A stretch of 64,000 bases of DNA from Paraburkholderia aromaticivorans. Its GTDB lineage: Bacteria; Pseudomonadota; Gammaproteobacteria; Burkholderiales; Burkholderiaceae. The DNA lies in contig NZ_CP051514.1 of NCBI RefSeq assembly GCF_012689525.1, positions 1,984,001 to 2,048,000 of the forward strand, given 5' to 3'. This document shows, in pieces, positions 29,287 through 38,293 of the stretch. The position numbers were made by a program, and so were the translations under genes. The notes under the pieces were generated by a model. That model did not search any database, was not told where the DNA came from, and worked only from the letters and a program-made list of their open reading frames with translations. Position 1 is the stretch's first letter; each line of letters begins with the position of its first letter.

Positions 29287-30963
29287 ATGAGTGCGATTTC
29301 CGAAGACTACGCCGTCGAAACAGACGGCGCTCTACAGAGAAAAATCAGTTGGACCGGCGCGTTCTGGGTAGCAAGCGGCGTCCCTGCGCTGGTGCTGTTT
29401 TCGATCGGCTCGATTGCAGCGACAGTCGGCAAGTTGTCGTGGGCAGTGTGGATTATTTCGATCGGGCTGGGTTTCATCCAGTCTTTTTCGTATGCGGAAA
29501 TCGCGGGGCTCTTTCCGCACAAGGCGGGTGGCGCATCGGTCTACGGGGCGATCGCATGGGTGCGCTACTCGAAGCTGTTTGCGCCGCTGTCGGTGTGGTG
29601 CAACTGGTTCGCGTGGTCGCCTGTCCTTGCAATCGGCTCGGGGCTCGCGGCGGGCTATGTCCTGTCGATCATGTTCCCGGCCGATGCGGCAATCAACACG
29701 TGGCAGGTCACACTCGTGAGTCTCGACTGGTTGCGCAGCGGACTGAGTCTGCGGATCAACTCGACATTCATTCTCGGCGCGGCCATTTTGCTGGTGACGT
29801 TTGCGATTCAACACCGGGGCATCCTGAACGCCGCGCGCATTCAGGCGATTCTCGGCGTGGCGGCCTTGATTCCGCTGATCCTTGTCGGTACCGTGCCGCT
29901 GGTGACAGGCGATCTGCCGCTGCATAACCTGCTGCCGCTGGTGCCATTCGCAAAGGACAGCGCGGGGCAGATCGTCGACGGAACGTGGGGGCGCGCCGGC
30001 ATCACGCTGATGGCAGGCGGCCTCTTCATCGCCGCATGGTCGACGTATGGGTTCGAGACGGCAGTCTGTTACACGCGTGAATTTCGCGATCCCAAGGTCG
30101 ATACGTTCAAGGCGATTCTCTACTCGGGTCTGCTTTGCATCTTCGTCTTCACGGTGGTGCCGCTGTCGTTCCAGGGCATGCTGGGTCTCGGTCACCTGGT
30201 GAGCCCGGAAGTGAAGGACGCAGCAGGTCATGTCGTGACGCCCGCCGTGTACAACGGCATGCTGTCGCCCGACATCTACAGTGGCATGGGCGTGGCGAAA
30301 GCCATGGCGCCGATGATCCACGGCGGCTTGCTGGTGGAACGGGTGCTCGTGGTGATGCTGGTGCTCGCGCTCGTGCTCGCGATCATGACGTCGATGGCAG
30401 GCTCGTCGCGCACGCTGTATCAAGCCTCGGTGGACGGCTGGCTGCCGAAGTATCTGTCACACGTCAACGAGCATGGCGCACCGACCCGCGCGATGTGGAC
30501 CGATCTGTGTTTCAACCTGGTCCTGCTGATGATGTCGGACTATGTCTTCGTGCTGGCCATGTCCAACGTCGGCTACATCATCTTCAACTTCCTGAACCTG
30601 AATTCCGCGTGGATTCACCGGCTTGACCGACCTGACTGGAGCAGGCCGTTCCGCGCACCGAACTGGCTGCTCGCGCTCGGCACGCTGTTCTCGTTCGTCA
30701 ACCTCGCGTTGCTCGGCATGGGCGCGGATATCTGGGGTGCGGGGACGCTGGTATCGGGGCTGTGCTTCGCCGCACTGATCATCCCCGTATTCCTGTTCCG
30801 CCACTACGTGGTCGACAAAGGTCACTTCCCGGAGGCGATGAAAGAGGACATGCAGCTGGCAGGCGGCGGCAGCGTCACCAAACGCGCCGGGATCCTGCCT
30901 TATGTAACCGTCGTGGCCGGCATCGCCGTGATCGTGGTCACGCACAGTCTCGCGATCTACTGA
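29287..30963 (+). CDS. APC-superfamily amino acid/amine permease
   Basis: 558 residues with about 12 hydrophobic segments, the first pair near 28-75 (WTGAFWVASGVPALVLFSIGS; GFIQSFSYAEIAGLFPHKAGG). Conserved APC-type features are PHKAGGASVYGAIAW and STYGFETAVCYTREF. It is 30-60 percent or more similar by eye to the permease at 38294-39931. Position between the N-demethylase and the DmmA-type gene suggests uptake of a methylated amine or related osmolyte; substrate is not determinable. ATG 29287 follows AAGGAAG at 6 nt. Confidence 0.85.
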   Translation: MSAISEDYAVETDGALQRKISWTGAFWVASGVPALVLFSIGSIAATVGKLSWAVWIISIGLGFIQSFSYAEIAGLFPHKAGGASVYGAIAWVRYSKLFAPLSVWCNWFAWSPVLAIGSGLAAGYVLSIMFPADAAINTWQVTLVSLDWLRSGLSLRINSTFILGAAILLVTFAIQHRGILNAARIQAILGVAALIPLILVGTVPLVTGDLPLHNLLPLVPFAKDSAGQIVDGTWGRAGITLMAGGLFIAAWSTYGFETAVCYTREFRDPKVDTFKAILYSGLLCIFVFTVVPLSFQGMLGLGHLVSPEVKDAAGHVVTPAVYNGMLSPDIYSGMGVAKAMAPMIHGGLLVERVLVVMLVLALVLAIMTSMAGSSRTLYQASVDGWLPKYLSHVNEHGAPTRAMWTDLCFNLVLLMMSDYVFVLAMSNVGYIIFNFLNLNSAWIHRLDRPDWSRPFRAPNWLLALGTLFSFVNLALLGMGADIWGAGTLVSGLCFAALIIPVFLFRHYVVDKGHFPEAMKEDMQLAGGGSVTKRAGILPYVTVVAGIAVIVVTHSLAIY

Positions 30964-30979
30964 TACGGATGGCGCCACG

Positions 30980-31573
30980 ATGATGACTTCTCCCAACAAG
31001 AGCCGCCCCGTGTACGCGCCGCTCGATGCGGACCCGCGCGGCACTGAGCACTGGTTCATTACCTCCGGCGCGACCGATCAGGACCGCGCGCGGGCGGTGG
31101 CCGCATTGAGTCGCGTGGCGCCGCTCCAGGTCTGGGTTGTACAGGCGGACGCGCCTCGCGCGGATGCCGATCCATTGCATGCGCTGGCTGAGGCGCCACG
31201 GCGTTTCGACAGCGAAGAGGGCCTGCTCGCCGCACTGGAGCAGGCAATGCGCGACGCGAGTATCGGCGTCAGGATCTATGCGCTCGGCAGTGAACCGTTC
31301 ATCTGGTCGGTCCATCAGCTGGCGGCGCGCTACGCCATCGCGGCGGAAGCAGTGCGCGTTGCGCATAGCGGCGGCCTGTTCCGCCGCGTCTACTGCGTTC
31401 ATTGCCGCGCGCTGAACGAACGGGTGACGAGCAATGTTGTGGCCTGCGCGGGTTGCGGACGACATCTGTTCGTGCGGGATCATTTCTCGCGCCGGCTTGC
31501 TGCTTTCATGGGTGTGCAGGCGGATGCGGAAATGCCTGGCGAACTGCCCGAGCGCGAGCAGATCTACACGTAG
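30980..31573 (+). CDS. DmmA-type small subunit of dimethylamine monooxygenase
   Basis: 197 residues. The N-terminal two thirds form an alpha/beta domain (HWFITSGATDQDRARAVAALSR, VWVVQAD, VRIYALGSEPFIW). The C-terminal part has paired cysteines C139-x2-C142 and C156-x2-C159, like a small zinc-ribbon or rubredoxin-like site, then GRHLFVRDHFSRRLAAFMGV. Proteins of this shape with the terminal DHFSRR motif are the small subunit partner of the heme N-demethylase. It directly follows the permease by 16 bp. The start could be ATG 30980 or 30983. Confidence 0.78.
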   Translation: MMTSPNKSRPVYAPLDADPRGTEHWFITSGATDQDRARAVAALSRVAPLQVWVVQADAPRADADPLHALAEAPRRFDSEEGLLAALEQAMRDASIGVRIYALGSEPFIWSVHQLAARYAIAAEAVRVAHSGGLFRRVYCVHCRALNERVTSNVVACAGCGRHLFVRDHFSRRLAAFMGVQADAEMPGELPEREQIYT

Positions 31574-31627
31574 TTCTTCCGTTAGCAATCCCTGTTTCAC
31601 CCGATCCTGAGCGGCGACGTGCACCTG

Positions 31628-31668
31628 CTGATTGCGAGGCGCATGTCGTTCATCAGGATCTTTTTTTT
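31628..31668 (+). terminator. Possible terminator after the N-demethylase operon
   Basis: CTGAT (31628-31632) and ATCAG (31652-31656) could close a long hairpin just before GATC and eight Ts (31661-31668). It is placed correctly between convergent genes. The stem is short, so confidence is low; the T-run is the main support. Confidence 0.35.
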
Positions 31669-33478
31669 AGTGCGGCGCGCCGCTGGTTCCGCTGCGCGCT
31701 TTCTCCGCCATCATCACTGCGGGCACAAAGGTCAGCACAACGCGCGAGCCGTTCGGCACTGCGCGGATGTCGAGCTTGCCACCGAGGCTGCGTGTGCGCT
31801 CGCGCATGATCGAGAGTCCGTAGTGATGTTCGCCGCCGTCCTCGGTCGTGATGCCACGGCCATTGTCCTCGACTAACACGGTGACCTCATTGCCGCTCGA
31901 CGACAGTTGCACGAGCGCCGTTGACGCGCGCGCGTGGTGGATCACGTTGGTGAGCGCCTCGCGCACGATCTGCGCGACGTGCAATTCCTCATTCACCGTG
32001 AGGCGGATTCGGCGAATCCGGTTGTCGATGGAAATCTGCACCTGGCTGCGCGACGACAGTTCATCCGCGACTTCCTCGAGCGTGGACGCGAGACCATGCG
32101 CGTGCATCGATGTGCGAAACGTCGTCAGCAGTTCGCGTAGCTGCCGATAGGCACTGTCGATACCTTCGCGGATGGCCCGCGCTATCTGGCCGGCGTCGTC
32201 TTGTGCCAGCTCCGGCGGCAGCACGGCCTGGAGGCGTGCCAGCTGGATCTTCATGTAAGCCAGCGACTGGGCGAGCGAATCATGAAGCTCACGCGCGATG
32301 GCGTTGCGCTCTTCGAGTAGCGCCATGCGGTGATCGCGCACGTCTCGGCTCAGGTTGGAGATGGCATGAGCGAGCACGCTGGCGATGGTTTCCATCAGAT
32401 GCTGGTGACGCGGCTCGAAGCGGGTGTCCGGCGCGCCTTCGCCGATCAGCAGGCCGTAGCTCTCCGACGGCACGCGCACGGGCGCGGCCAGGATGGGCAG
32501 CATGACGCCGCTATCCTTGCCGGCCGGGAAGGTGCGCACACCGGCGAGCGACATCAGTTCATGCGCGACACGGTCGCGCACGATCAGCGGAGCGTCGCCG
32601 CCTGGCGACACGACGACATCGACGCCGAGCAACTGCGCCGACGGTTCCGACAGGACGAGCGCAATGCGCTGGACGCGCGAGACGCCGACCAGACGTTGCA
32701 GCAGTGCTTCGAGCGTACCGCGCGAGGGCACGTCTTCGGCCAGTTGCGCGCAGATGTAGTGAAGCAGATCGAGCGATTGGTCCGCAAACGCGATATGGTC
32801 TTCGACGATGCGTTTCAGGCGCGCGGACTCGTCCTGCTCGCTTCGCAGCCGCACGGAGAGGTCGTTCTGCAGCTTGAGCAGACGGTCGATCTCGTCCAGG
32901 CCATCGGGTGGCCGGTGGCCCGTTTGCGCGAGGTTCTGCAACGTGAGGGCGGGACGTACGACAAGCGAGCGTCGCGCACCCCACGCGAGCGCGACGAAAC
33001 CGCCGAGCAATAGCGCAGCCGCGCACGCTTCGAGCAGGGCGATGACGGCGTTACGCACTTCGCTTTCGCTCTCGATCCGTGTCCTCAGTTGGTCGAGGGC
33101 ATCGGGCGCGGCGTGTGTGCCCGTTGGTTCGCGGCCGGCGCTGTTCAGTGCGCTGAGTTGCCTGCCTAGCTCCGGCGTGGGCGCACCGCGTTGCCTCCAG
33201 CCCTGTAATAACGTATCGTTGCGTACGAGTTGGTCGGCCTGCGCGAGTAGCGTCGCCGCCGCGTCCGGCGAACGGGCCTCGATATGCCCGGCAATGCGCT
33301 GCAGCCGCGCCGCTTCCCGCAGGGTAAACGCGGTTTGACTGTAGGCGGCTTCGCCATCGAGTTGCACCCGGGTGCTGACGAACAGCAGCGCGACCAGCGC
33401 AACGAGGCAAGCCAGCACGATGCACGTCTTCGCGTAAAGCGGGTAACGGCGGAACGGGGCGGGGTCGACTGCGTTCAT
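31667..33478 (-). CDS. NarX-type sensor histidine kinase
   Basis: 603 residues. A first membrane segment near 15-35 (TCIVLACLVALVALLFVS), a periplasmic helical domain (35-140), a second segment near 143-165, a GAF-like domain (about 235-375), then a HisKA_3 dimerisation region with the phospho-acceptor His in RNAIARELHDSLAQSLAYMKIQ and an HATPase_c domain (VREALTNVIHHARAS, VEDNGRGI, YGLSIMRERTRSLGG). This is the NarX/DegS class that partners NarL-type regulators. The only such regulator here is at 16611-17255. It is divergent from the PAS-GGDEF gene. Confidence 0.9.
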   Translation of the reverse strand: MNAVDPAPFRRYPLYAKTCIVLACLVALVALLFVSTRVQLDGEAAYSQTAFTLREAARLQRIAGHIEARSPDAAATLLAQADQLVRNDTLLQGWRQRGAPTPELGRQLSALNSAGREPTGTHAAPDALDQLRTRIESESEVRNAVIALLEACAAALLLGGFVALAWGARRSLVVRPALTLQNLAQTGHRPPDGLDEIDRLLKLQNDLSVRLRSEQDESARLKRIVEDHIAFADQSLDLLHYICAQLAEDVPSRGTLEALLQRLVGVSRVQRIALVLSEPSAQLLGVDVVVSPGGDAPLIVRDRVAHELMSLAGVRTFPAGKDSGVMLPILAAPVRVPSESYGLLIGEGAPDTRFEPRHQHLMETIASVLAHAISNLSRDVRDHRMALLEERNAIARELHDSLAQSLAYMKIQLARLQAVLPPELAQDDAGQIARAIREGIDSAYRQLRELLTTFRTSMHAHGLASTLEEVADELSSRSQVQISIDNRIRRIRLTVNEELHVAQIVREALTNVIHHARASTALVQLSSSGNEVTVLVEDNGRGITTEDGGEHHYGLSIMRERTRSLGGKLDIRAVPNGSRVVLTFVPAVMMAEKARSGTSGAPH

Positions 33479-33556
33479 TCAAGAATAGTTGCGAGGAGAG
33501 GTGGGGAACGGTCCGCGTCCATACCCCATGTTCCGGTTTCGCGAGACCAAAGGTTC

Positions 33557-35476
33557 ATGACAGTCTATCTGTTTTCCACTGCGCTGCTGCTGGCAGTGGC
33601 TGCATTGGTGTTTCCACGGCTCGGTCTAAACCCGCGCGGAGACACATTATTGTATGTCGCTCTGGCGCTGGCAGGTGGTCTTGCCGCGGGTCTTCTCATA
33701 CTCGCCTTCGCGTTCGGCGCGAAACGTGCGGCGCGGCGCGGCACGCCAGGTTCCGCATCGCCGGAACTGAGCGCGTTTGCCGCGAATCTTTCGACCCCTG
33801 CGGTGCTGCTCGACAACGACGCGCTGGTCTTCGTCAACGGCGCCTTCCTCAAGCACGCGCGCTGGGAGGCCTACGCCGACGAAATTGTCGGCATGCCGTT
33901 CAGCAACCTCGTGCACCCACAATCGCTGCTGGATCTGACGAAGCTGCTCGGGGAGGCCGGAGATGGCGAAGAACGCACGTCCGGTTCGCTGCGCCTCGCC
34001 TATGGCGACGGCACGTTCAGGCTGCATCCGGTGACGGCGCTGCGTGGGCAAGGCTCACGTCTGACACTGCTGCAATTCCCCGCGCCCTATGCGAGCGCCA
34101 ACGCACAGCGCAGCGAAGCGCAGATCCAGCGCCATTGTCACGATGTCGTGGAGCAGTTGCCGCAGGCGCTGTTTCGGGTCGACCGCGAGTTGCATCTGAT
34201 CTTCTCGAACCCGGCCTGGCGCAACCTGCTGCGCACTGTGGGCAATAGTGCCGAGTGTCCGCCATTTGCCGGTTTCTTCCATCCTGAAGATCGTCAGACG
34301 CTGAGCGCCCGGCTTGCTACGCTGCTCGACGGGCATATCAGCGAGCTGATTACCGAGGCGCGCATGATTCGCGCCGACGAAACGATGATCCACGTCGAAC
34401 TGCGCTGTCACGGTGTGACCGATGAGGAAGGCACGCTGATCGGCGCGGCGGGTCTCGCGATGGACATTTCGAATCGGCGTCGCAGCGAAGAAGCGCTGCG
34501 TGCGAGCCGTCGCAGTCTGAGGATGTTGCTTGCCAACATGCGCGCGATGATCTATCGCGGACAGAACGACCGGCGTTGGTCGATGGAATTCGTCAGCGAA
34601 GGGTGTTTCGAGTTGACCGGTTACGAGCCGAGTGAACTGCTCGACGACGCACGCATGAGCTTCAGTTCGCTGATCCATCCCGAGGACCGCGAGTTTGTCT
34701 GGAATGAAGTACAGTCGCGCATATTGGCCGGCGAATCGTATGAATTGACGTACCGCATCATCGACCGTTCAGGCGACACCAAGTGGGTGTGGGATCAGGG
34801 GCGCGGCATTTTCTCGGCGCGGGGCGAACTGGTTGGACTCGAGGGCTTCATCATCGAAGTGACGCGGCGTCGGCTCGCGGAAGAAAGTGCGCGCCGCAGA
34901 CTGGTGTTCGACCGCTCGACGGGCCTTACCAACGCCAGCATGTTCATGGACCGCCTGAGCTTTGCCACGGCGCTCGCGCGCCGCACCGGCCAGCCCTGCG
35001 CGATTTTCGCCGTGCGCGTGCGGGGGTTCGATCATGTGGCAGAGCGTTTCGGTCAGGAATATGCGGACCGGGCGCTGGTTGAACTCGGCCGACGACTGCA
35101 TTTGACGCAAAGCGAGCTGAATTGCGTAACGTTGCTCGACAAGCAGGACTTTGCGATGATGGTTGCGGATTTCGAGGCGGCATCGCTCGCATGGTGCGAA
35201 TCGGCCGAGCAGATCGCGCAGTCCGCGTCACCCATGAGCGCGGCCTCGCTCAGTCTGCTTGCCACGGGCTTGCAGAATGTTGTCTGCCGGCCGCTGCGTC
35301 TCGAGGGGTATGAGTTCAACGTGTCGGTTCGGATCGGCTGGGCCGTGGCGCAGAGCGAATTGACCAGCGCGCAACAACTGCTCGACTGTGCGATGGCGGC
35401 GGCCGGCGCGGCGCCGATTGCGGGCGAGATGGGCGAGACTGGCAATACGCCTGGCCCGTCGACCACGGCGGCCTAA
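33557..35476 (+). CDS. Membrane PAS sensor with degenerate GGDEF domain
   Basis: 639 residues. Two membrane segments (about 1-20 and 33-54), then three PAS-type domains (near 75-170, 195-310 and 320-445; the third with DRSGDTKWVWDQGRGIFS and a PAC-type FIIEVTRRR). The C-terminal ~170 residues align with a GGDEF fold (RSTGLTNASMFMDRLSFATALARR at its start), but the catalytic GGDEF is replaced by LLDKQDF and the metal-binding Asp region reads RVRGFDH. It is therefore probably not a cyclase and may act as a sensor or binding protein. ATG 33557 chosen because the membrane segment starts there. Confidence 0.85.
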   Translation: MTVYLFSTALLLAVAALVFPRLGLNPRGDTLLYVALALAGGLAAGLLILAFAFGAKRAARRGTPGSASPELSAFAANLSTPAVLLDNDALVFVNGAFLKHARWEAYADEIVGMPFSNLVHPQSLLDLTKLLGEAGDGEERTSGSLRLAYGDGTFRLHPVTALRGQGSRLTLLQFPAPYASANAQRSEAQIQRHCHDVVEQLPQALFRVDRELHLIFSNPAWRNLLRTVGNSAECPPFAGFFHPEDRQTLSARLATLLDGHISELITEARMIRADETMIHVELRCHGVTDEEGTLIGAAGLAMDISNRRRSEEALRASRRSLRMLLANMRAMIYRGQNDRRWSMEFVSEGCFELTGYEPSELLDDARMSFSSLIHPEDREFVWNEVQSRILAGESYELTYRIIDRSGDTKWVWDQGRGIFSARGELVGLEGFIIEVTRRRLAEESARRRLVFDRSTGLTNASMFMDRLSFATALARRTGQPCAIFAVRVRGFDHVAERFGQEYADRALVELGRRLHLTQSELNCVTLLDKQDFAMMVADFEAASLAWCESAEQIAQSASPMSAASLSLLATGLQNVVCRPLRLEGYEFNVSVRIGWAVAQSELTSAQQLLDCAMAAAGAAPIAGEMGETGNTPGPSTTAA

Positions 35477-35490
35477 CAGGAGAAAAACTA

Positions 35491-36135
35491 ATGATTCGGC
35501 AGCAGGCTGGAGATCCAGCGGAAACGGCCCAGAACGACGATAGCCAGACGGTGTCAGTCGAGCATTTCATTGGCAAGGTCGTGCGCGAAAATCGCACCAA
35601 CCAGGGCCTGACGATCGCCGAACTCGCGGAGCAAAGTGGCTTGTCGCGCGGCATGGTGTCGAAGATCGAAAACGGCCAGGTGTCGACGAGCCTCGATTCG
35701 ATGGTGAACATCGCGCATGCGCTCGGCATTTCAATGTCCACGCTGTTCCGGAACTTCGAAGGCCGCGAGGGGAACGCGCAGCACGTGAAAGCAGGCAAGG
35801 GCATGGAAGTGGTGCGGCGCGGCACGACGAAAGGGCATACCTATCATCTGCTCGCCTATGACCAGGGGCCTGTCAAACTGTTCGAACCGTTTCTCATCTC
35901 GATGGACGACGAAGCTGAGATTTTCCCGACCTTCGAACATCCGGGAACGGAATTCATCTACATGCTGCAAGGGAAGATGGAGTATCGGCACGGCAGCCGC
36001 AGCTACCTGTTGCAACCGGGCGATTCGTTCACGTTCCGCGGCTCCGTACCGCATGGACCGGAGCGGCTCATCAAGCTGCCGATCCGGTTTATCACGATCA
36101 TCATGTACGGGCAGACGCAAGGCGTCGACACCTGA
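35491..36135 (+). CDS. XRE-family regulator with C-terminal cupin
   Basis: 214 residues. HTH_3 domain at about 27-80 (LTIAELAEQSGLSRGMVSKIENGQVSTSLDSMVNIAHALG) and a cupin at 140-205 (EHPGTEFIYMLQGKMEYRHGSRSYLLQPGDSFTF, VPHGPERL). Such regulators sense a small ligand in the cupin, often an amine, amino acid or sugar. AACAGGAG precedes the ATG. It is 14 bp after the PAS gene, likely co-transcribed, and upstream of the second GcvT-like gene. Confidence 0.88.
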   Translation: MIRQQAGDPAETAQNDDSQTVSVEHFIGKVVRENRTNQGLTIAELAEQSGLSRGMVSKIENGQVSTSLDSMVNIAHALGISMSTLFRNFEGREGNAQHVKAGKGMEVVRRGTTKGHTYHLLAYDQGPVKLFEPFLISMDDEAEIFPTFEHPGTEFIYMLQGKMEYRHGSRSYLLQPGDSFTFRGSVPHGPERLIKLPIRFITIIMYGQTQGVDT

Positions 36136-36429
36136 CAGCCGGCGTTTTCATACCCGTTGAGTTCGGCCTGGATCGGCTGACGCCGCGCGGCGCCTTTGGC
36201 CGTGGCAAGCGTGTCCGTTAATGGATTCCGGAGGGTTCGTTAAGCGATGCCGTGTGGCAAATCGCTCGGCCAGAAACGCCCCTTACTTGTGCCAATGGTG
36301 TACTCCCTCCGGAGCATTGCTCCGCCAAAACCAGTCGGTTCTAATGATCAGACGCCCAACGCGTGACACGGTTGTCGCGCATCGGTGAAACGTTGTCCTG
36401 ATTATATTGAACCAATGGCGAGGTACGGA
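36136..36429. promoter_or_regulatory. Promoter region of the second GcvT-like gene with dyads
   Basis: About 290 bp without a gene. CCAATGG (36292-36298) is followed by TACTCCCTCCGGAG (36301-36314), resembling the element at 26770-26795. Overlapping it is a palindrome CGGAGCA-T-TGCTCCG (36310-36324). These are good operator candidates for the regulators nearby. AGG at 36420-36422 serves the ATG at 36430. Confidence 0.45.
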
Positions 36430-37563
36430 ATGGCCAAATCATGGCGGCAGGCGGCACTCGCCGAACGACATACAGCACTGGGTTCCAGGCTTGAAGACTG
36501 GAACGGCATGCCGACAGCATGGACCTATAACCAGAGCGTCGCCGATGAGCATGAAGCGATTCGGACGCGCGCGGGCCTGATGGACGTTTCCGGCTTGAAA
36601 AAAGTGCACGTAGTGGGTCCGCATGCGGAAATGCTGATTGATTACGCGACGACTCGCGATGTCTCGCTGTTGTATCCGGGAAAGTCGGTTTATGCATCCA
36701 TGCTCAATGAGCGTGGCCACTTCGTCGACGACTGCGTCATCTATCGAAACGGTCCGAACGCTTTCATGGTTGTGCATGGTTCAGGCGAGGGGCATGAACT
36801 CCTGCACCGAGGCGCGATAGGTCGCAACGTGTCTGTGCTATTCGACGACGACCTGCAGGACCTTTCGCTGCAAGGCCCCGTCGCCGTTGATTTTTTAGCC
36901 GAGCATGTGCGTGGCATTCGCGATCTGCAGTATTTCCATCACACTCAGACGACGCTGTTCGGCAAGCCCGTGACGATCTCGAGAACGGGCTATACCGGCG
37001 AACGCGGCTATGAGCTTTTCTGCAAGCGCGCGGACGCGCCGCTGATCTGGGATACGGTTCTGGAGAAGGGCCGGTCGTTGGGCATCATCCCCTGTTCGTT
37101 CACGGCGCTCGACTGGTTGCGAGTGGAGAGCAGTCTCCTGTTCTATCCGTTCGACCATTCCGAAATGCATCCATTCGCGGATCAGCCTGCGGGCGACACG
37201 CTGTGGGAGTTGGGACTCGACTTCACGGTGTCTAAGAACAAGCGTGAGTTCCGTGGTGCGGCTGAACATTTTCGCCTGGCAGGAAAGGAGCGCTTCAGGA
37301 TCTTCGGCGTGCTGGTAGACGGAACGAGGGCGACCCAAGGCGGCGACACATTGTGGGTGGGTGAGCGGCAGGTTGGCGTTATCACGTGCGGCATGGTCTC
37401 GCGACTCACCGGCCAGTCGATGGCGATTGCCCGCCTGGATCCTGCGTTGGCCGTTCATGGCGCGACGCTGGAGGTGCGCGGCAAGGACTATGTGCTAGGC
37501 GCGTCGAGCCACACGCTGCCGTTCGATGATCCCGAGAAGACCAAGCGCCTGGCGAAGGGTTGA
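36430..37563 (+). CDS. Second GcvT-like aminomethyltransferase family protein
   Basis: 377 residues with GcvT order: RTRAGLMDVSGLKKVHVVGPH, SMLNERGHFVDDCVIYRNG (Asp-Asp folate-positioning pair), LQDLSLQGPVAVDFLA, ISRTGYTGERGYELFC, TALDWLRVESSLLFYPFDHSE and a C-terminal barrel. It is diverged from the protein at 25535-26647 (different insertions, for example the EMHPFADQPAGDTLWELGL region). GcvT-like enzymes also act as folate-dependent demethylases; the substrate is unknown. ATG 36430 is chosen for the GAGGTACGGA spacing rather than GTG 36385 or ATG 36415. Confidence 0.82.
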   Translation: MAKSWRQAALAERHTALGSRLEDWNGMPTAWTYNQSVADEHEAIRTRAGLMDVSGLKKVHVVGPHAEMLIDYATTRDVSLLYPGKSVYASMLNERGHFVDDCVIYRNGPNAFMVVHGSGEGHELLHRGAIGRNVSVLFDDDLQDLSLQGPVAVDFLAEHVRGIRDLQYFHHTQTTLFGKPVTISRTGYTGERGYELFCKRADAPLIWDTVLEKGRSLGIIPCSFTALDWLRVESSLLFYPFDHSEMHPFADQPAGDTLWELGLDFTVSKNKREFRGAAEHFRLAGKERFRIFGVLVDGTRATQGGDTLWVGERQVGVITCGMVSRLTGQSMAIARLDPALAVHGATLEVRGKDYVLGASSHTLPFDDPEKTKRLAKG

Positions 37564-37621
37564 ACGCTCAGCGGTGGTTGGGTAACTGCACGCGCGCCGA
37601 TCAACAAGGAGTGGGACAAAC

Positions 37622-38158
37622 ATGACTCTGACGATAACGCTCGTATTGACTGTCATTGGCGAAGACAGGCCGGGATTGGTCAATGCCATCGCCGAAAAAA
37701 CCACCGAATTCGGCGCTAACTGGCTGGACACTCGCCTCGTCAGTCTCGGAGGAAAGTTCGCTGGCATCGTGCTGGTCAGCGTGTCACAAGCAAACGCAGA
37801 TGCACTGGTCGGCGGGTTGCAAAGTCTTCGCTCAAACAGCTTGAGTCTCACGCTCGAACGGCGCGCCGACGCCGCTGCGTTGGCGCCGGCGCGCGCCCTT
37901 AAGCTCGAACTGGTCAGTCATGACCGGCCAGGTATCGTGCGCGAAATTGCGGGCCTGCTAGCAGGAAACAAGGTCAGCATTGAAGAACTTGAGACTGATC
38001 TTGTCAGTGGCTCGTTTTCCGGTGAAAACCTGTTCAAGGCACGAGCCCGCTTACGCGCACCGTTAGAACTCGACGTCGTTGTTTTGCGCGACATGATCGA
38101 AAACCTGGCTAACGAGCTGATGGCCGACATCAGCATCGATGAGGATGTAACGAATTAG
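37622..38158 (+). CDS. Tandem ACT-domain protein (GcvR-like)
   Basis: 178 residues consisting of two ACT domains: LVLTVIGEDRPGLVNAIAEKTTEFGANWLDTRL and LKLELVSHDRPGIVREIAGLLAGNKVSIEELETDLV. This is the architecture of the glycine cleavage system repressor accessory protein GcvR, which lacks its own DNA-binding domain and senses glycine. Next to a GcvT-like gene it may report a C1/glycine signal. A CAAGGAG-type ribosome site lies 10 nt before the ATG. Confidence 0.82.
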   Translation: MTLTITLVLTVIGEDRPGLVNAIAEKTTEFGANWLDTRLVSLGGKFAGIVLVSVSQANADALVGGLQSLRSNSLSLTLERRADAAALAPARALKLELVSHDRPGIVREIAGLLAGNKVSIEELETDLVSGSFSGENLFKARARLRAPLELDVVVLRDMIENLANELMADISIDEDVTN

Positions 38159-38197
38159 AACCGTGAGTGATGCCGCTGACTGATGTATCGAGTCAAT

Positions 38198-38214
38198 CGT
38201 CTTCGCCGAAGACG
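38198..38214. repeat. 17-bp palindrome before the second permease gene
   Basis: CGTCTTCG-C-CGAAGACG is a perfect dyad in the 135-bp gap between the ACT-protein gene and the permease. It could be an operator or an RNA hairpin; no T-run follows. Confidence 0.4.
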
Positions 38215-38293
38215 CCGCGTCACGTCATTCGCAAGAACGAATGGATGAATGCCGCGTTGAAGTCATGAAAGAACTGCATTGAGGAGACTGGAA

